DNA of 64,000 nt from an uncultured bacterium (GCA_903952435.1 CAJBFN010000002.1:1-64000), one strand, 5' to 3'. Positions 8,342 through 21,762 are shown, numbered from the stretch's first letter. Translations and numbers: made by a program. Notes: generated from the sequence alone by a model not told the origin.

Positions 8342-8747
8342 GGGGCTGACTATAGCTTTCGACGGAAGGACCTTAATAGATTATTTTGCAAGCCGAAGGT
8401 ACTCGTTAAGTACAAATTTTAATTGCAACATTTACTGCAAAAGCAAAAAGCTTTGTAGCTAGTATCGCTAACGCTTTACAGCCACAATCTTTAGCAACAG
8501 TCTTAGCTTAATTGCTTTGACCATCCTTTCATCCAGGCGACATAGAGATGATAGGGTGTTATAAATATGCCGCTAGCTGATTAACTGGGGAGCAACATTA
8601 ATTTAGTGAAACTTATTGCGCGACGAATCAGATATTTTTTGTTTGGTATCTAGTTTGATCTGTCGTAAAAAAATAAACCAGACTAAGCTTGTAGACGAAT
8701 AGTCGATTACCTTTCGGACCGGGGTGCGATTCCCCGCAGCTCCACCA
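8342..8747 (+). ncRNA. ssrA: Transfer-messenger RNA (tmRNA)
   Basis: Rescues stalled ribosomes and tags unfinished proteins. The ends form a tRNA-like acceptor: GGGGCTG (8342-8348) pairs with CAGCTCC, followed by encoded ACCA ending at 8747, with the T arm GGGTGCGATTCCCC. The conserved GACTATAGCTTTCGACGG follows the 5' end. An open tag frame ends at TAA 8509-8511. If it resumes at GCA 8437 the tag is 24 residues (AKAKSFVASI-ANALQPQSLA-TVLA); an upstream GCA at 8425 would give 28. An extended -10 (TGGTATAAT, ending 8325) lies upstream. Confidence 0.95.
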
Positions 8748-8760
8748 ATTTTATGTATTA

Positions 8761-8787
8761 AAACACCCAATTATGGGTGTTTTTTTG
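8761..8787 (+). terminator. tmRNA terminator
   Basis: AAACACCC/GGGTGTTT stem followed by seven T, 14 bases after the tmRNA 3' end. Confidence 0.88.
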
Positions 8788-8794
8788 TAATAAA

Positions 8795-8823
8795 AAACAA
8801 CCGCCTGCGAGGAACGGTTGTTT
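8795..8823 (+). repeat. Second hairpin after tmRNA
   Basis: AAACAACCG and CGGTTGTTT form a 9-bp stem around an 11-base loop, just behind the tmRNA terminator. It may be a backup terminator or one facing the other strand. Confidence 0.55.
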
Positions 8824-9452
8824 ATTGTGGAGTTTTTGATTTTCTGTTTATTTTTGGCTTCTGTATAATTTTTTTATTCAGGAGCTATCCCTATAATATG
8901 ACGGCAAAGTGCTTGTGTCAATAACATTTTTTAAAATCTTTTATATATAAAATATAACTGTGGAAAACTTTATTTTGACTGTCTTTTGCATTGTTATTGG
9001 TATTATTAGACTTTATTTTTATCTTAGCTTGGTTGATAGTAGCAATCGGAGTATAGCCAGCATCGTCATTTAATAGTCTTATATTTGTCGTTTGTTTTTA
9101 AATAAATTAAGTCTTTTAGGCTTATTATTAAAACTTTAAACTTGTCTTAATATAACTGTGCCTAATAAGTTAATTATCTTGTTTTTTATTTTTGTGCCTG
9201 TTTGTGATTGTTGTGGCGCGTTTAGACTTTTGTTATCGAATTATTTATTGGTTTTTTTTGAAGAGTCCATTTGCTAATAGGTGATTAGGTCCAAAAAATG
9301 GCAGTGGCGGAGTGTGATTTTGGCATATATATACATTATGATGTTTAAAAAACAATATTGTATTTATGTATATTTTTTATAAACACATCTTTAATTAGTA
9401 GGTAATATTGTATTTGTAGTTAAAAATACTTATAAATACCGGTTATTTAGCG
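8824..9452. other. A+T-rich region without recognisable genes
   Basis: About 630 bases, very T-rich on the + strand, between tmRNA and the promoter at 9453. Short open frames here have no codon structure or protein-like composition. Several TATAAT-like boxes occur (8864-8869, 8890-8895) but none precedes a gene. I see no cluster of DnaA boxes, so I cannot support an origin of replication. Confidence 0.6.
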
Positions 9453-9481
9453 TTGACTGTAGTAAAGGCTTATGCTAATGT
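9453..9481 (+). promoter_or_regulatory. Promoter with extended -10 for a candidate non-coding RNA
   Basis: TTGACT (9453-9458), 17-base spacer, TAATGT (9476-9481), preceded by TATGC. The same TATGCTAAT core appears in the promoters at 27687 and 49760. Confidence 0.65.
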
Positions 9482-9487
9482 TTATTT

Positions 9488-9880
9488 AGCTTATGTTAAA
9501 AACAAAAACAAACAAAAGCGAACAAAAAAACCTTAACAATTCAAAAAAATACTGATCTGGATTTTTGACGGAAATCCGGTGACGACACCTATAACACTGT
9601 AAAATATTACTATAACTTATAGTAATAAGCACCTTAAGTTCAAGTTCGATAGGAAAAGAAAACAAAAACAAAAAGTGTTCCAAGTTGTTGGCGTCGCCGA
9701 TGCTCCGCCAAATGGCGTAGAAGCGCAACAGACCATTTGCCCCGAGTTTTTCTCGGAGCGGTCAGTAAAATCCTGCAGCGGCAGGTTGCTAACTGGCTCA
9801 CACGCCCAATTTTTAATTTTAAGGCGTATGCTGCAGCCTTAGCTATAAGATCTGTCGCTCAGGGTTATTTAAACTCTTAA
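9488..9880 (+). ncRNA. Candidate structured non-coding RNA (or long leader)
   Basis: About 390 bases with no credible protein but dense secondary structure. It opens with an A-rich, C-interrupted tract (9497-9530). Then come CTGGATTT/AAATCCGG (9557-9579), a perfect 23-base palindrome TATTACTATAA-C-TTATAGTAATA (9605-9627), CGCC-AAAT-GGCG (9706-9717), GACC/GGTC enclosing CCGAG-TTTTT-CTCGG (about 9731-9762), CCTGC/GCAGG (9772-9785) and ACGCC/GGCGT. G+C rises in the second half, unlike the flanks. It has its own promoter at 9453. No clear terminator is visible, so it could also be a leader of the next gene. Confidence 0.5.
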
Positions 9881-9905
9881 AATTAACTGGTATAGTTATT
9901 TAGTA

Positions 9906-10292
9906 ATGTTAAAGAAATTAATAACTACAATAACAATTATTAGCCTCTGCTTATTGATTGTTTTACTAAATAGTACCACTCCATCTTGGCCTGGACCTCT
10001 AGGTGTTTTAGCTGTATTTATTTGTGCATACTTATCGTCACTTGGGATAGTGGCTTATTTGATTTATTGGTCTAGTAGGGTATTTTCTTATTTATCAAAG
10101 CACCTTACTTCGCGTAAGCCACTATTAGCTTTAGATTTTAAAAGATCTTATTATTTTGCTACTGTCCTGGCTGTTGCGCCGGTTATATTTATAGGGTTGC
10201 AATCAGTCGGCGATATAGGGCCATATGAGTTTTTATTGGTTGCTTCTTTTGTTGCGCTGGGTGTTTTTTATATTTCAAAAAGAACAAAATAA
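9906..10292 (+). CDS. Hypothetical membrane protein with about four transmembrane segments
   Basis: A 128-residue hydrophobic protein. Segments near residues 5-24, 32-56, 80-100 and 107-124 are hydrophobic and likely span the membrane; a basic loop (KHLTSRKPLL) separates the two pairs. I do not recognise the family. TATAGT at 9891-9896 lies 9 bases before the ATG, so the mRNA would be nearly leaderless. It precedes a VirD4/TraG-like ATPase by one gene and may be part of that membrane machinery; this is inferred from position only. Confidence 0.7.
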   Translation: MLKKLITTITIISLCLLIVLLNSTTPSWPGPLGVLAVFICAYLSSLGIVAYLIYWSSRVFSYLSKHLTSRKPLLALDFKRSYYFATVLAVAPVIFIGLQSVGDIGPYEFLLVASFVALGVFYISKRTK

Positions 10293-10334
10293 TTTTGAAT
10301 ATATGCTTGTGCTTTTTGTGATATAATTACAGAT

Positions 10335-10751
10335 ATGAAACCGGAGATTCCAAATCCTATTGAGCGTTTTAACGCGTCTAATCAGAATCAGTCTAGTGCT
10401 GAATTTGGTTTTAATTTACAGAAAACACCAGAAAATTCATTCAATAGTAGTCCAGAAAAAAATGAAAATATAACTAATTTTAGTCAAAATTCATCAGATG
10501 TTATTCTTACAACAGTGATACCGAAACCTGTTGTTGACGATAAAACTATTGTTCAACCTACAACACTAGACGATTCGCCAGCTATAGCAGCGGACGATGA
10601 TTTAATAGAAAAAGAATGGGTTGATAAGGCTAAAAAAATAGTCTCAGAAACTAAAGATAATCCTAGAAAAAGAGAAGAAGATGTTAGCAAGCTTCAAATT
10701 GATTATTTAGCGAAGCGATATGGAAGGAAAATAGGAGTAGCAGATAATTAA
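10335..10751 (+). CDS. Hypothetical hydrophilic, probably disordered protein
   Basis: A 138-residue protein rich in Asn, Ser, Gln and Pro in its first 90 residues, with no hydrophobic segment. The C-terminal 45 residues (IEKEWVDKAKKIVSETKDNPRKREEDVSKL) look helical and charged. A perfect TATAAT at 10322-10327 lies 7 bases before ATG 10335, so it is transcribed separately and leaderless. I do not recognise it. It stands 25 bases before the VirD4-like ATPase and may be a soluble partner of it. Confidence 0.7.
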   Translation: MKPEIPNPIERFNASNQNQSSAEFGFNLQKTPENSFNSSPEKNENITNFSQNSSDVILTTVIPKPVVDDKTIVQPTTLDDSPAIAADDDLIEKEWVDKAKKIVSETKDNPRKREEDVSKLQIDYLAKRYGRKIGVADN

Positions 10752-10776
10752 CATCTGAGCTCATATTAATAAAGAT

Positions 10777-13629
10777 ATGCCTTATTTAAATATGATAATA
10801 ACGACACTTATAGTATTGATACTACTGATTGCTGTTTTTGTTTTTATATTTAATCAATATCAAAAGACTTTACGTGAAGCTAAAAATTATGAGCGGGGAT
10901 TGAAGATGATTCCTATGTATATACATATACCGCCATCGGGCGAGGATTTGGAATCTAATGGGCGTGACGAACGAGATATAAATGAGGAAGTTCTCTCTAA
11001 GGCACAAGTAATGTATAACATTATATCTAGCACGGTCACAAAAGGATTCAAAAGCCGTATTTATGGCCAAAGACATATGTCTTTTGAAATTATCGCGCAC
11101 GAAGGCTTGGTGCATTATTATGCTATCGTCCCTGCTGTTTTAACAGATGTCGTTAGGCAGGCTATCTCTGCCGCTTATCCTACTGCTAGGTTAGAAGAGG
11201 TTGAGGAAAAGAACATATTTAGCCAATCGGGTAGGATAGGCGGAACTACTGGTGGGGAATTTACTTTAAAAAAGAATTACGCATATCCTATATCCACTTA
11301 TCAGGAGTCTAAGACTGATGGCGCTAGGGCGCTTTTAAATGCCTTATCTATGGCGGGCCGAGATGATGGTGTTGGTATTCAGATTATGATTAGACCAGCT
11401 TTTGACGGCTGGACTAAAAATTCTATTTTTAGTGCAGGGCAGATAAAAAAAGACAAGGGAACATCAAAGCCCAGTATTGGGGAGCTGTTTAATCCAAAAG
11501 GCGTTCTGGGCGCATTATGGAAACCACCAGAGACCAAAGAGGCTAAGCTAGAGGATAAGCAATTAACCTCACTTGAGCAGGGAATGGTTGATGCAATAGA
11601 AGAGAAAACTCGTCATCCGGGATATGAAACCTTAATAAGAGTTGTTGTGTCATCGGATACGGCTATTAAATCACAGGCTTTATTAAAGAATATCGTGGCG
11701 GCTTTTTCTTTATTCGATTCGACTACTAATAATGGCTTTAAATTTAATTCAGCAAAAGATGTTGAAGACTTGGTCACTTCTTATATTTTCCGTTTTTTTC
11801 CGCAAACAATTAATCAAAGTATATTAAATAGCGTAGAATTGGCAACAATATTTCATCTACCAAGTCAAAACAGTATTCCGACATCACAAGTTCAAAGACA
11901 GATGGCAAAGCAGGTCGATGGTCCGGTTCAGGTCATGGAAGAAGGATTTTTGCTTGGCTATAACGAATTTCGCGGTGTTAAAAAACAGATCAGATTAAGC
12001 ACTAACGACAGGCGAAGGCATACTTATTTTATTGGTCAAACTGGTACGGGTAAGTCTGGATTGCTAGAGAATTTAGCTTATCAGGATATGATGGACGGTC
12101 GTGGTTTTGCTTTTATTGATCCACACGGTGATTCAGCCGAAAAGTTATTGGGTGTCGTTCCTAGAGAGCGAGTGGAAGATATTATTTATTTTAATCCTAG
12201 CGACATGGAAAACCCGGTGGGGTTAAATTTATTCGAATTTGAAACCCAGGATCAGCGTGATTTCTTGATTCAGGAAGCTATAGCTATGTTATATAGGCTA
12301 TATGACCCAGGACATACTGGTATTATCGGTCCTAGATATGAACATTGGTTCCGTAATGCGGCCTTAACTATTATGAGTGACCCAAATGGATCAACCTTTA
12401 TTGATGTCCCGCAGGTATTTAATGACCAGGCTTTCACGGATGAAAAGCTAAAATATGTAACCGATCGTACTGTATTGGATTTTTGGAATAAGGAAATGGC
12501 TCAAACTAGCGAGGCTAATAAGTCTGAAGTTCTAGGTTGGTTTGTGAGTAAATTCGGTGCTTTTTTGTCGAATGAGATGATGAGGAATGTACTAGGCCAG
12601 ACCAAAAGTGGATTTAATTTGCGAGAAATTATGGATAAAAAGAAGATCTTAATTGTCAATTTATCCAAAGGAACAACTGGCGAGCTAAACTCTCAGTTGC
12701 TAGGTATGATATTTATAATGAAATTTCAGGCAGCGGCCATGGGTCGAGCTAGTATCTCAGAGAATGAACGTGAGGATTTTTCATTATATGTAGACGAGTT
12801 CCAGAACTTTGCGACTGATTCATTTGCAACGATTTTATCTGAAGCGCGAAAGTATCGATTAAATCTAATATTAGCAAATCAATTTATGACACAGCTAACT
12901 GATAATATACGTGAAGCTATATTAGGAAATATAGGTACGGTTATTAGTGGACGCCTTGGTATTACTGATGCGGAAATATTACAAAAGAAGTTTATGCCTA
13001 CTTTTGACGCAGAAGATTTAACAAAATTACCAAATTTCCAGACAATAACGTCGGTCTTGATCCATGAAGTTCCATCGGCCGCTTTTAGTATGTCGCTTAT
13101 ACCTCCAATGGTAAAGCCAAATATACAATTGCAAGGTGCGATTAAAAAATTATCGGCTGCAAAATACGGTCGACCTAGATTGCAAGTTGAAAAAGAAATT
13201 TTTGAGAGGCTGGGTGCTGGTGATGCTGCTAAAAAAGCTAAAATTGAAGCTATGGCAATGTTCAAGCAACAGGGTTCTGGCAGTGGCGCTGGCGGTCAAA
13301 TGAGGCCTCCTATGTCCACTAACGCTGTGACTCAGAATCCGGCTACTGCTCAGCCAGCACCAAGCTTGTCGGCTGCTGTTAATTCTTCTAATGGATCGTC
13401 TTTTTTGGATAACTGGTTAGCTAAAAGGCAACAAATTAAATCCGTAGAAGAACCATCGCCGCAGCGAATAAATTCGCCGAATCTAAGTATTGCCCAACAG
13501 TCAGACGCAATTCAGCTTCAGGCGCAATCTCAACCCCAGCAACAGCAATCGCAGCATAGGGCTGATGAGTTGCACATCCGCAAGGATGGTGCGGGTGGTG
13601 ATGGTGTAGCTATAAATTTACGAGATTAA
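10777..13629 (+). CDS. VirD4/TraG-like type IV secretion coupling ATPase
   Basis: A 950-residue protein with an N-terminal membrane anchor (residues 5-26) and a large extra domain (30-400). The ATPase core has Walker A GQTGTGKSG near residue 419, a conserved FIDPHGDSAEKLL, and Walker B SLYVDEFQNF near 668, followed by ILANQFMTQL. A Gln/Pro/Ser-rich tail (about 840-930) is probably disordered. Proteins of this type pump DNA or protein through type IV secretion channels or act like HerA/TraM-recognition ATPases. No VirB channel genes are next to it, so the exported substrate is unknown. Confidence 0.85.
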   Translation: MPYLNMIITTLIVLILLIAVFVFIFNQYQKTLREAKNYERGLKMIPMYIHIPPSGEDLESNGRDERDINEEVLSKAQVMYNIISSTVTKGFKSRIYGQRHMSFEIIAHEGLVHYYAIVPAVLTDVVRQAISAAYPTARLEEVEEKNIFSQSGRIGGTTGGEFTLKKNYAYPISTYQESKTDGARALLNALSMAGRDDGVGIQIMIRPAFDGWTKNSIFSAGQIKKDKGTSKPSIGELFNPKGVLGALWKPPETKEAKLEDKQLTSLEQGMVDAIEEKTRHPGYETLIRVVVSSDTAIKSQALLKNIVAAFSLFDSTTNNGFKFNSAKDVEDLVTSYIFRFFPQTINQSILNSVELATIFHLPSQNSIPTSQVQRQMAKQVDGPVQVMEEGFLLGYNEFRGVKKQIRLSTNDRRRHTYFIGQTGTGKSGLLENLAYQDMMDGRGFAFIDPHGDSAEKLLGVVPRERVEDIIYFNPSDMENPVGLNLFEFETQDQRDFLIQEAIAMLYRLYDPGHTGIIGPRYEHWFRNAALTIMSDPNGSTFIDVPQVFNDQAFTDEKLKYVTDRTVLDFWNKEMAQTSEANKSEVLGWFVSKFGAFLSNEMMRNVLGQTKSGFNLREIMDKKKILIVNLSKGTTGELNSQLLGMIFIMKFQAAAMGRASISENEREDFSLYVDEFQNFATDSFATILSEARKYRLNLILANQFMTQLTDNIREAILGNIGTVISGRLGITDAEILQKKFMPTFDAEDLTKLPNFQTITSVLIHEVPSAAFSMSLIPPMVKPNIQLQGAIKKLSAAKYGRPRLQVEKEIFERLGAGDAAKKAKIEAMAMFKQQGSGSGAGGQMRPPMSTNAVTQNPATAQPAPSLSAAVNSSNGSSFLDNWLAKRQQIKSVEEPSPQRINSPNLSIAQQSDAIQLQAQSQPQQQQSQHRADELHIRKDGAGGDGVAINLRD

Positions 13630-13637
13630 TATTTTAG

Positions 13638-14210
13638 TTATTTTTTGCCAGTTATCATAACTCTTAAATAGTCAAAAATAACTCCAATAATCCAACCAAT
13701 TGTAAACGACAATATAGATTCTGAGCCTGATAATTGGTATCCTGATGACTTCGCCATTAAATAAACTGCTAATGTGATTACGAATGCGCTAAATGAACCA
13801 AATAATATAGAATTTGGGCGGGCTATAGTGTTGCTGGCGGTATCGCTGATCTTTTCGATTACTTTATTATGAATAACTTTACTAAAGGTTCTAGCGGCCG
13901 GGCTTAGTTCTTTTTGGACTTGTTTCATTGTTTTTTTGTAGCTTTTATCAAGATGGTTTTTATTTATAGATTCAATTTTTTTGAATGGGGTAGAGTTGTT
14001 TGTAGTTTCTATGACTTTGCTCTTATTTTCTATACTTATCGCCACTTCAACTGCTTTATCTCGAGCTGATTCGGCCTTGGTTTCATTATTATCTGATAAT
14101 TTTTCAGATGACTTGTCCTTGCCAATTTTTTCAAGCTGTTCTGCTGCCATATTATAAGATTCTATTTTATTTTCTGGTCCTATATTTATTATTTCAGGAG
14201 ATTGGCTCAT
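13638..14210 (-). CDS. Hypothetical protein with C-terminal membrane segments
   Basis: A 190-residue protein. Residues 1-130 are hydrophilic and charged with coiled-coil tendency (KSYKKTMKQVQKELSPAA). The C-terminus has two hydrophobic segments (about 135-155 and 165-183) ending in a basic tail. It lies one base downstream of the LPxTG surface protein and ends 8 bases from the VirD4-like gene on the opposite strand. I do not recognise it. It is probably a membrane partner of the surface protein. Confidence 0.7.
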   Translation of the reverse strand: MSQSPEIINIGPENKIESYNMAAEQLEKIGKDKSSEKLSDNNETKAESARDKAVEVAISIENKSKVIETTNNSTPFKKIESINKNHLDKSYKKTMKQVQKELSPAARTFSKVIHNKVIEKISDTASNTIARPNSILFGSFSAFVITLAVYLMAKSSGYQLSGSESILSFTIGWIIGVIFDYLRVMITGKK

Positions 14211-14211
14211 T

Positions 14212-15381
14212 TTAAATTCCTTGTATCATGCCTGATATTGCATCTTTTTTAATTATATTTAATTCTTTTCTCATTTGACGAGTTCTGGCGTAAAAATAAG
14301 TCGTAAGGGCGATTAGTACAGATATAAAGATTATATTTTCGGTTGGTCCAGTTACTGGCAGTTGGGTGACGGTTTGCTCGAGTATTTTTGGCGCAGGACA
14401 GTCAACTTTGATATTAGTTGAATTGCCAAAAGTATTGGTCATTATACAATCAAATGATGTGCCATTGCTTTTTCCTTTTGCCGTTGATGGAATAGGGTCT
14501 AGCAATTTGGCTATAAATGTTCTGGTTTGTTTATCGCCTGGCGACAGGTTGACATCTGGCCATGATAAAACATTAGTATTTGGATTTAATGTTCCGCCAC
14601 CGGCGTCTATTAAGGTTGAATATTCTAATATGTCAGATAAATTATCTTCGAGTTTGGTTTCATATGCCACAGAACTGCCATTATTAGAAATTGATATTGT
14701 ATAGTTTATTCTGTCTGAGGCTGTGGCAGTTAGGCTGGTTGCATCAACAAACCCATGAGAATTATTAATTGCTGTTTTTGAGAATATAATACCAGAAGTC
14801 GGATAGTTATTAGATGTAGGGATTGTGTCTGTGACAAGATTACCGTTGTCTTTCGTAATTGCAAACCAGCCCATTTTTTGAGAATAGCCAACCCAACCAG
14901 TAGCATCTGAATTTGCGCCAAGCCATAATTTAAGTGGGCCCGAGTAAACTGTTATTGCCTTACTATCAATTGTAGTAATACTATGCTGCCTTTCTCCGTC
15001 CGTATAGCTAAAATGCGATAAAAAGCCCCATGATATCTTTTCGTTGACTCTCCATGATGAGTAGGTTGTTGATAATATCTCTGACCTCGTTATACCGGCG
15101 TAGTTCATTACGTCTTTTAGGTTTCTAATGTTGGCGTCGTATGATTGCAAATACTCATTTAATGAACTTATTCCGCCATTAACCATATCGTTTTGGCTGG
15201 CGGCATTGGCCGATTCTGAGGGTTGAAAAACTACAAGGGCCTGAACGGCCATGGCGAGCGCCATAAAAATCAAACCGAGTCGTCTAGTGGCCTCCTCTTT
15301 TCGTAAACGTTTTGCATAAAAACCTACTTGTTCTATTAAAGCAGAGCTAAACGGCAAGTTTGACACGATTTTTTTGAACAT
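14212..15381 (-). CDS. Surface protein with DUF11-type repeat and LPVTG sorting signal
   Basis: A 389-residue exported protein. A basic N-terminus and hydrophobic stretch (about 36-55, ending SESANAAS) form a signal sequence. Residues about 215-325 resemble the DUF11/conserved-repeat beta-sandwich of bacterial surface proteins (YTISISNNGSSVAYETKLEDNLSD). Near residue 347 stands LPVTGP, followed by a hydrophobic segment and a basic tail, the layout of a sortase substrate, although the tail is longer than usual. A second LPVTGP protein lies at 29414. It is likely displayed at the cell surface, perhaps for host contact. Confidence 0.82.
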   Translation of the reverse strand: MFKKIVSNLPFSSALIEQVGFYAKRLRKEEATRRLGLIFMALAMAVQALVVFQPSESANAASQNDMVNGGISSLNEYLQSYDANIRNLKDVMNYAGITRSEILSTTYSSWRVNEKISWGFLSHFSYTDGERQHSITTIDSKAITVYSGPLKLWLGANSDATGWVGYSQKMGWFAITKDNGNLVTDTIPTSNNYPTSGIIFSKTAINNSHGFVDATSLTATASDRINYTISISNNGSSVAYETKLEDNLSDILEYSTLIDAGGGTLNPNTNVLSWPDVNLSPGDKQTRTFIAKLLDPIPSTAKGKSNGTSFDCIMTNTFGNSTNIKVDCPAPKILEQTVTQLPVTGPTENIIFISVLIALTTYFYARTRQMRKELNIIKKDAISGMIQGI

Positions 15382-15442
15382 TTTTGTTTTTTATACCTCT
15401 TATATAACACTTTAGCATAAGAAATATGTTCAATGCAATAGC

Positions 15443-15471
15443 TTGAGTGAACACAAATTATTCGGTATAAT
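15443..15471 (+). promoter_or_regulatory. gyrB promoter
   Basis: TTGAGT (15443-15448), 17-base spacer and a perfect TATAAT (15466-15471). The leader to the GTG start is about 45 bases. Confidence 0.75.
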
Positions 15472-15504
15472 AGTATTATTGTAAATGGCTAGATTAGTCT
15501 GTAA

Positions 15505-17502
<1,998 letters not shown>

Positions 17503-17504
17503 TT

Positions 17505-20021
17505 ATGGAAGATAAAGAAAACAATTTACCAGTAGAGGGCGAGGTCATCGTTGCCCAGACTCACTCGAGAGTTGTAGAAAACCAAACCATTGAAGACACA
17601 ATGGAAGATAATTTTTTGCGTTATTCAATGAGCGTTATTATTGATCGTGCTTTGCCGGATGTTCGTGACGGGCTAAAACCTGTTCACCGTCGAATTTTGT
17701 ATTCAATGGGCGAACAAGGCTTAAAGCCAGGCGGTAAATTTACAAAATCAGCTCGTATCGTCGGTGATGTAATGGGTAAATATCATCCACATGGTGATAG
17801 CTCGATTTATGATTCTATGGTGCGCCTAGCCCAAGATTGGACGATGCGCTATACGCTTGTTAATGGCCAAGGAAACTTTGGCTCGATGGATGGAGACCCA
17901 GCGGCTGCTTCTAGATATACGGAAGCTCGTTTGGACAAGGCTGGCTTTGAGATGTTAACCGACTTAGATAAAGAAACGGTTGATTTTCGTGATAACTATG
18001 ACGGGTCAGAACAAGAACCAGTTGTTTTGCCGGCTAAACTGCCAAACTTATTGCTAAATGGCCAGATCGGTATTGCTGTTGGTATGGCGACCAGTATTCC
18101 ACCACACAATCTAGGGGAATTAGTCGACGCTTGTGTTGTATTAATTGATAATCCAGAGGTTACGATTGATGATCTTTTGAAGCATGTTAAGGGTCCTGAC
18201 TTTCCAACTGGTGCGATAGTTTACGGCGGTTCACCGATGAAACAAGCTTATCAAACCGGCCGGGGCAGTGTGGTTATTAGGGCGGTTGCTAATATTGAAG
18301 AAACCAAAAAAGGCCGAAGCCAAATTATTATAACTGAGATGCCTTTTGCTGTAAATAAAGCAACATTAATCGAAAAAATCGCTGAATTAATTAAGGATAA
18401 AAAGATAGTTTCGATTAGCGACTTGCGCGACGAGAGCGCGCGAGGTGTCGTTAGGGTTGTTATTGAGTTAAAGAAAGACAGCTATCCAAAGAAGGTATTA
18501 AACCAATTATTTAAGCTAACTTCTTTGCAAACAAGCTTCCATTACAATATGTTGGCCTTGATCGACGGAATTCAGCCACGAATATTAGGTTTGCACGAAA
18601 TTCTATCTGAGTTTATTAAGCACCGTCAAATAGTTGTTAGGCGCCGAACCGAATTTGAGCTGCGAAAAGCTAAAGAGCGCGCGCATATTTTAGAGGGTTA
18701 TAAAATTGCACTTGATCATATTGATGAAGTCATCAAGACTATTCGGGCTAGCCAAACTAGTGAAGAGGCCGAGGTTGCCTTGATTGATAAGTTTAAATTG
18801 TCTGTTATTCAAGCCAAGGCTATTTTGGCGATGCAGTTACGCCGTCTTACTGGCCTAGAGCGTGAAGCGATCGAAAATGAATTGAAAGAACTAATGGCTT
18901 TGATTTCTAAGTTAGAAGCTATTTTGGCTGACGAAAAAGAAATTTTGCGAATTATCAAAGAAGAATTGCTTGAAATGAAAGACAAATTTGGTGATAAAAG
19001 GCGCAGTCAGATGATTAATCACGAGTTAGGCAAATTTAGCGACGAAGAGTTAATCCCAGAAGAAGATAGCGTTATATTATTAACGGTTGAAAACTACATA
19101 AAACGAACACTCGTAAGCGAATATAGGCGACAAAATCGTGGAGGCAAGGGCAAGCGTGGTATGGCTACAAAGGCCGAGGACACAATTACGCATCTGGTAC
19201 CTGCTAGTACGCATGATTATTTATTATTCTTTACAAACCGTGGCCGAATTTTTAGGCTTAAGGCCTACGAAGTGCCGGCTGCAAGTTTGGCGACAAAGGG
19301 TGTTGCAGTTGTAAACTTATTAAATCTACAACCAGAGGAAAAGATTACTTCGATTATTCGTCATGAAAAAGATGCTAGTGACGAAGGTTTCTTGTTTATG
19401 GCAACTACAAAGGGCACGATCAAAAAGACGCCATTTAAAGAGTATGCCAACATTCGAACCAATGGTTTGATTGCTATTAAGTTAGATGATGGCGATGAAT
19501 TGCACTGGATTCAAAAAACAACTGGCGAAAATGACGTTATTGTATCGACATCGGCCGGTCAGGCAATTAGGTTTAACGAAAAAGACGCTCGACCAATGGG
19601 ACGATCAGCTCGCGGTGTCCGCGGTGTTCGTTTACGACCTAATGATCATGTTGTAGGTATGGATATAGTTAGCAGTGACGACCAGAGACTGCTAGTTATT
19701 AGCGACAATGGCTATGGTAAAATTACCAAAGTTTCAAATTTCCCAGTCCATAAGCGCGGCGGAGTGGGCATAAAGGCTGCAATTATAACCACCAAGACTG
19801 GTCCAATCAAGACTGTCAGCAGTCTAGACCCAGAAGCAAGTGAAGTTTTGATTATTTCGACTGAAGGCCAGACGATCAGGGTTGCCTTGAAGGATATTTC
19901 GGTACTGGGCAGAACTACTCAAGGCGTTAGAATCATGAATATGCGCGATGGTGACAAAGTTGCATCACTTGGATTAATGCCAGAAAAAGACGAAGAAGCA
20001 TCAGAAGAAGCAGGAGAATAG
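17505..20021 (+). CDS. gyrA: DNA gyrase subunit A
   Basis: Cuts and rejoins DNA during supercoiling. After a 25-residue tail, the breakage-reunion domain begins ([29 protein letters not shown]). The catalytic tyrosine is in [11 protein letters not shown] near residue 147. The quinolone pocket reads [13 protein letters not shown], keeping the Ser and Asp that are wild-type in E. coli. The C-terminal beta-pinwheel contains the gyrase-specific box [11 protein letters not shown] near residue 545, which separates it from ParC. Length 838 is normal. A weak hairpin with a T run at about 20037-20065 may terminate the transcript. Confidence 0.96.
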   Translation: MEDKENNLPVEGEVIVAQTHSRVVENQTIEDTMEDNFLRYSMSVIIDRALPDVRDGLKPVHRRILYSMGEQGLKPGGKFTKSARIVGDVMGKYHPHGDSSIYDSMVRLAQDWTMRYTLVNGQGNFGSMDGDPAAASRYTEARLDKAGFEMLTDLDKETVDFRDNYDGSEQEPVVLPAKLPNLLLNGQIGIAVGMATSIPPHNLGELVDACVVLIDNPEVTIDDLLKHVKGPDFPTGAIVYGGSPMKQAYQTGRGSVVIRAVANIEETKKGRSQIIITEMPFAVNKATLIEKIAELIKDKKIVSISDLRDESARGVVRVVIELKKDSYPKKVLNQLFKLTSLQTSFHYNMLALIDGIQPRILGLHEILSEFIKHRQIVVRRRTEFELRKAKERAHILEGYKIALDHIDEVIKTIRASQTSEEAEVALIDKFKLSVIQAKAILAMQLRRLTGLEREAIENELKELMALISKLEAILADEKEILRIIKEELLEMKDKFGDKRRSQMINHELGKFSDEELIPEEDSVILLTVENYIKRTLVSEYRRQNRGGKGKRGMATKAEDTITHLVPASTHDYLLFFTNRGRIFRLKAYEVPAASLATKGVAVVNLLNLQPEEKITSIIRHEKDASDEGFLFMATTKGTIKKTPFKEYANIRTNGLIAIKLDDGDELHWIQKTTGENDVIVSTSAGQAIRFNEKDARPMGRSARGVRGVRLRPNDHVVGMDIVSSDDQRLLVISDNGYGKITKVSNFPVHKRGGVGIKAAIITTKTGPIKTVSSLDPEASEVLIISTEGQTIRVALKDISVLGRTTQGVRIMNMRDGDKVASLGLMPEKDEEASEEAGE

Positions 20022-20095
20022 CCGCAAAAAACATACTTCACAACTAAAAAATTTATGTAGTTGTATTTTTATCAACTATTAAATTGAAATAACCC

Positions 20096-20125
20096 TTGAC
20101 TATAAGGTAAGTTGTGAAGTATGAT
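20096..20125 (+). promoter_or_regulatory. 16S rRNA promoter
   Basis: TTGACT (20096-20101), 18-base spacer, TATGAT (20120-20125). It lies about 145 bases before the mature 16S 5' end. Confidence 0.7.
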
Positions 20126-20244
20126 TGGTAACAGTCTGATTGAGCTGCTTTAGATTGGCTCAAAACAACGTGGAGTTGAAACAGATGAAAAGACCTTTAA
20201 CAATTTGGTTGTGCAAATCATCGTCAGTTTATATTGAGTATGTT

Positions 20245-20268
20245 ATTGTATCGATTTATCGATACAAT
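20245..20268 (+). repeat. Hairpin just before 16S rRNA
   Basis: ATTGTATCGA and TCGATACAAT form a perfect 10-bp stem with a TTTA loop, ending a few bases before the 16S 5' end. A likely processing signal. Confidence 0.6.
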
Positions 20269-20271
20269 TTT

Positions 20272-21747
<1,476 letters not shown>

Positions 21748-21762
21748 TAGGGAGTTGTTATG

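Noticed and set aside
8724-8924. A 66-codon + strand frame starting inside tmRNA
   Set aside because: It begins in the tmRNA 3' end and crosses the terminator; the translation is low-complexity Phe-rich.
8824-9452. A+T-rich region as replication origin
   Set aside because: No cluster of DnaA boxes, no dnaA or dnaN nearby, and gene strands do not switch clearly here.
9486-9728. An 80-codon open frame on the - strand inside the candidate RNA
   Set aside because: The composition is not protein-like, there is no ribosome site, and it lies across strong hairpins.
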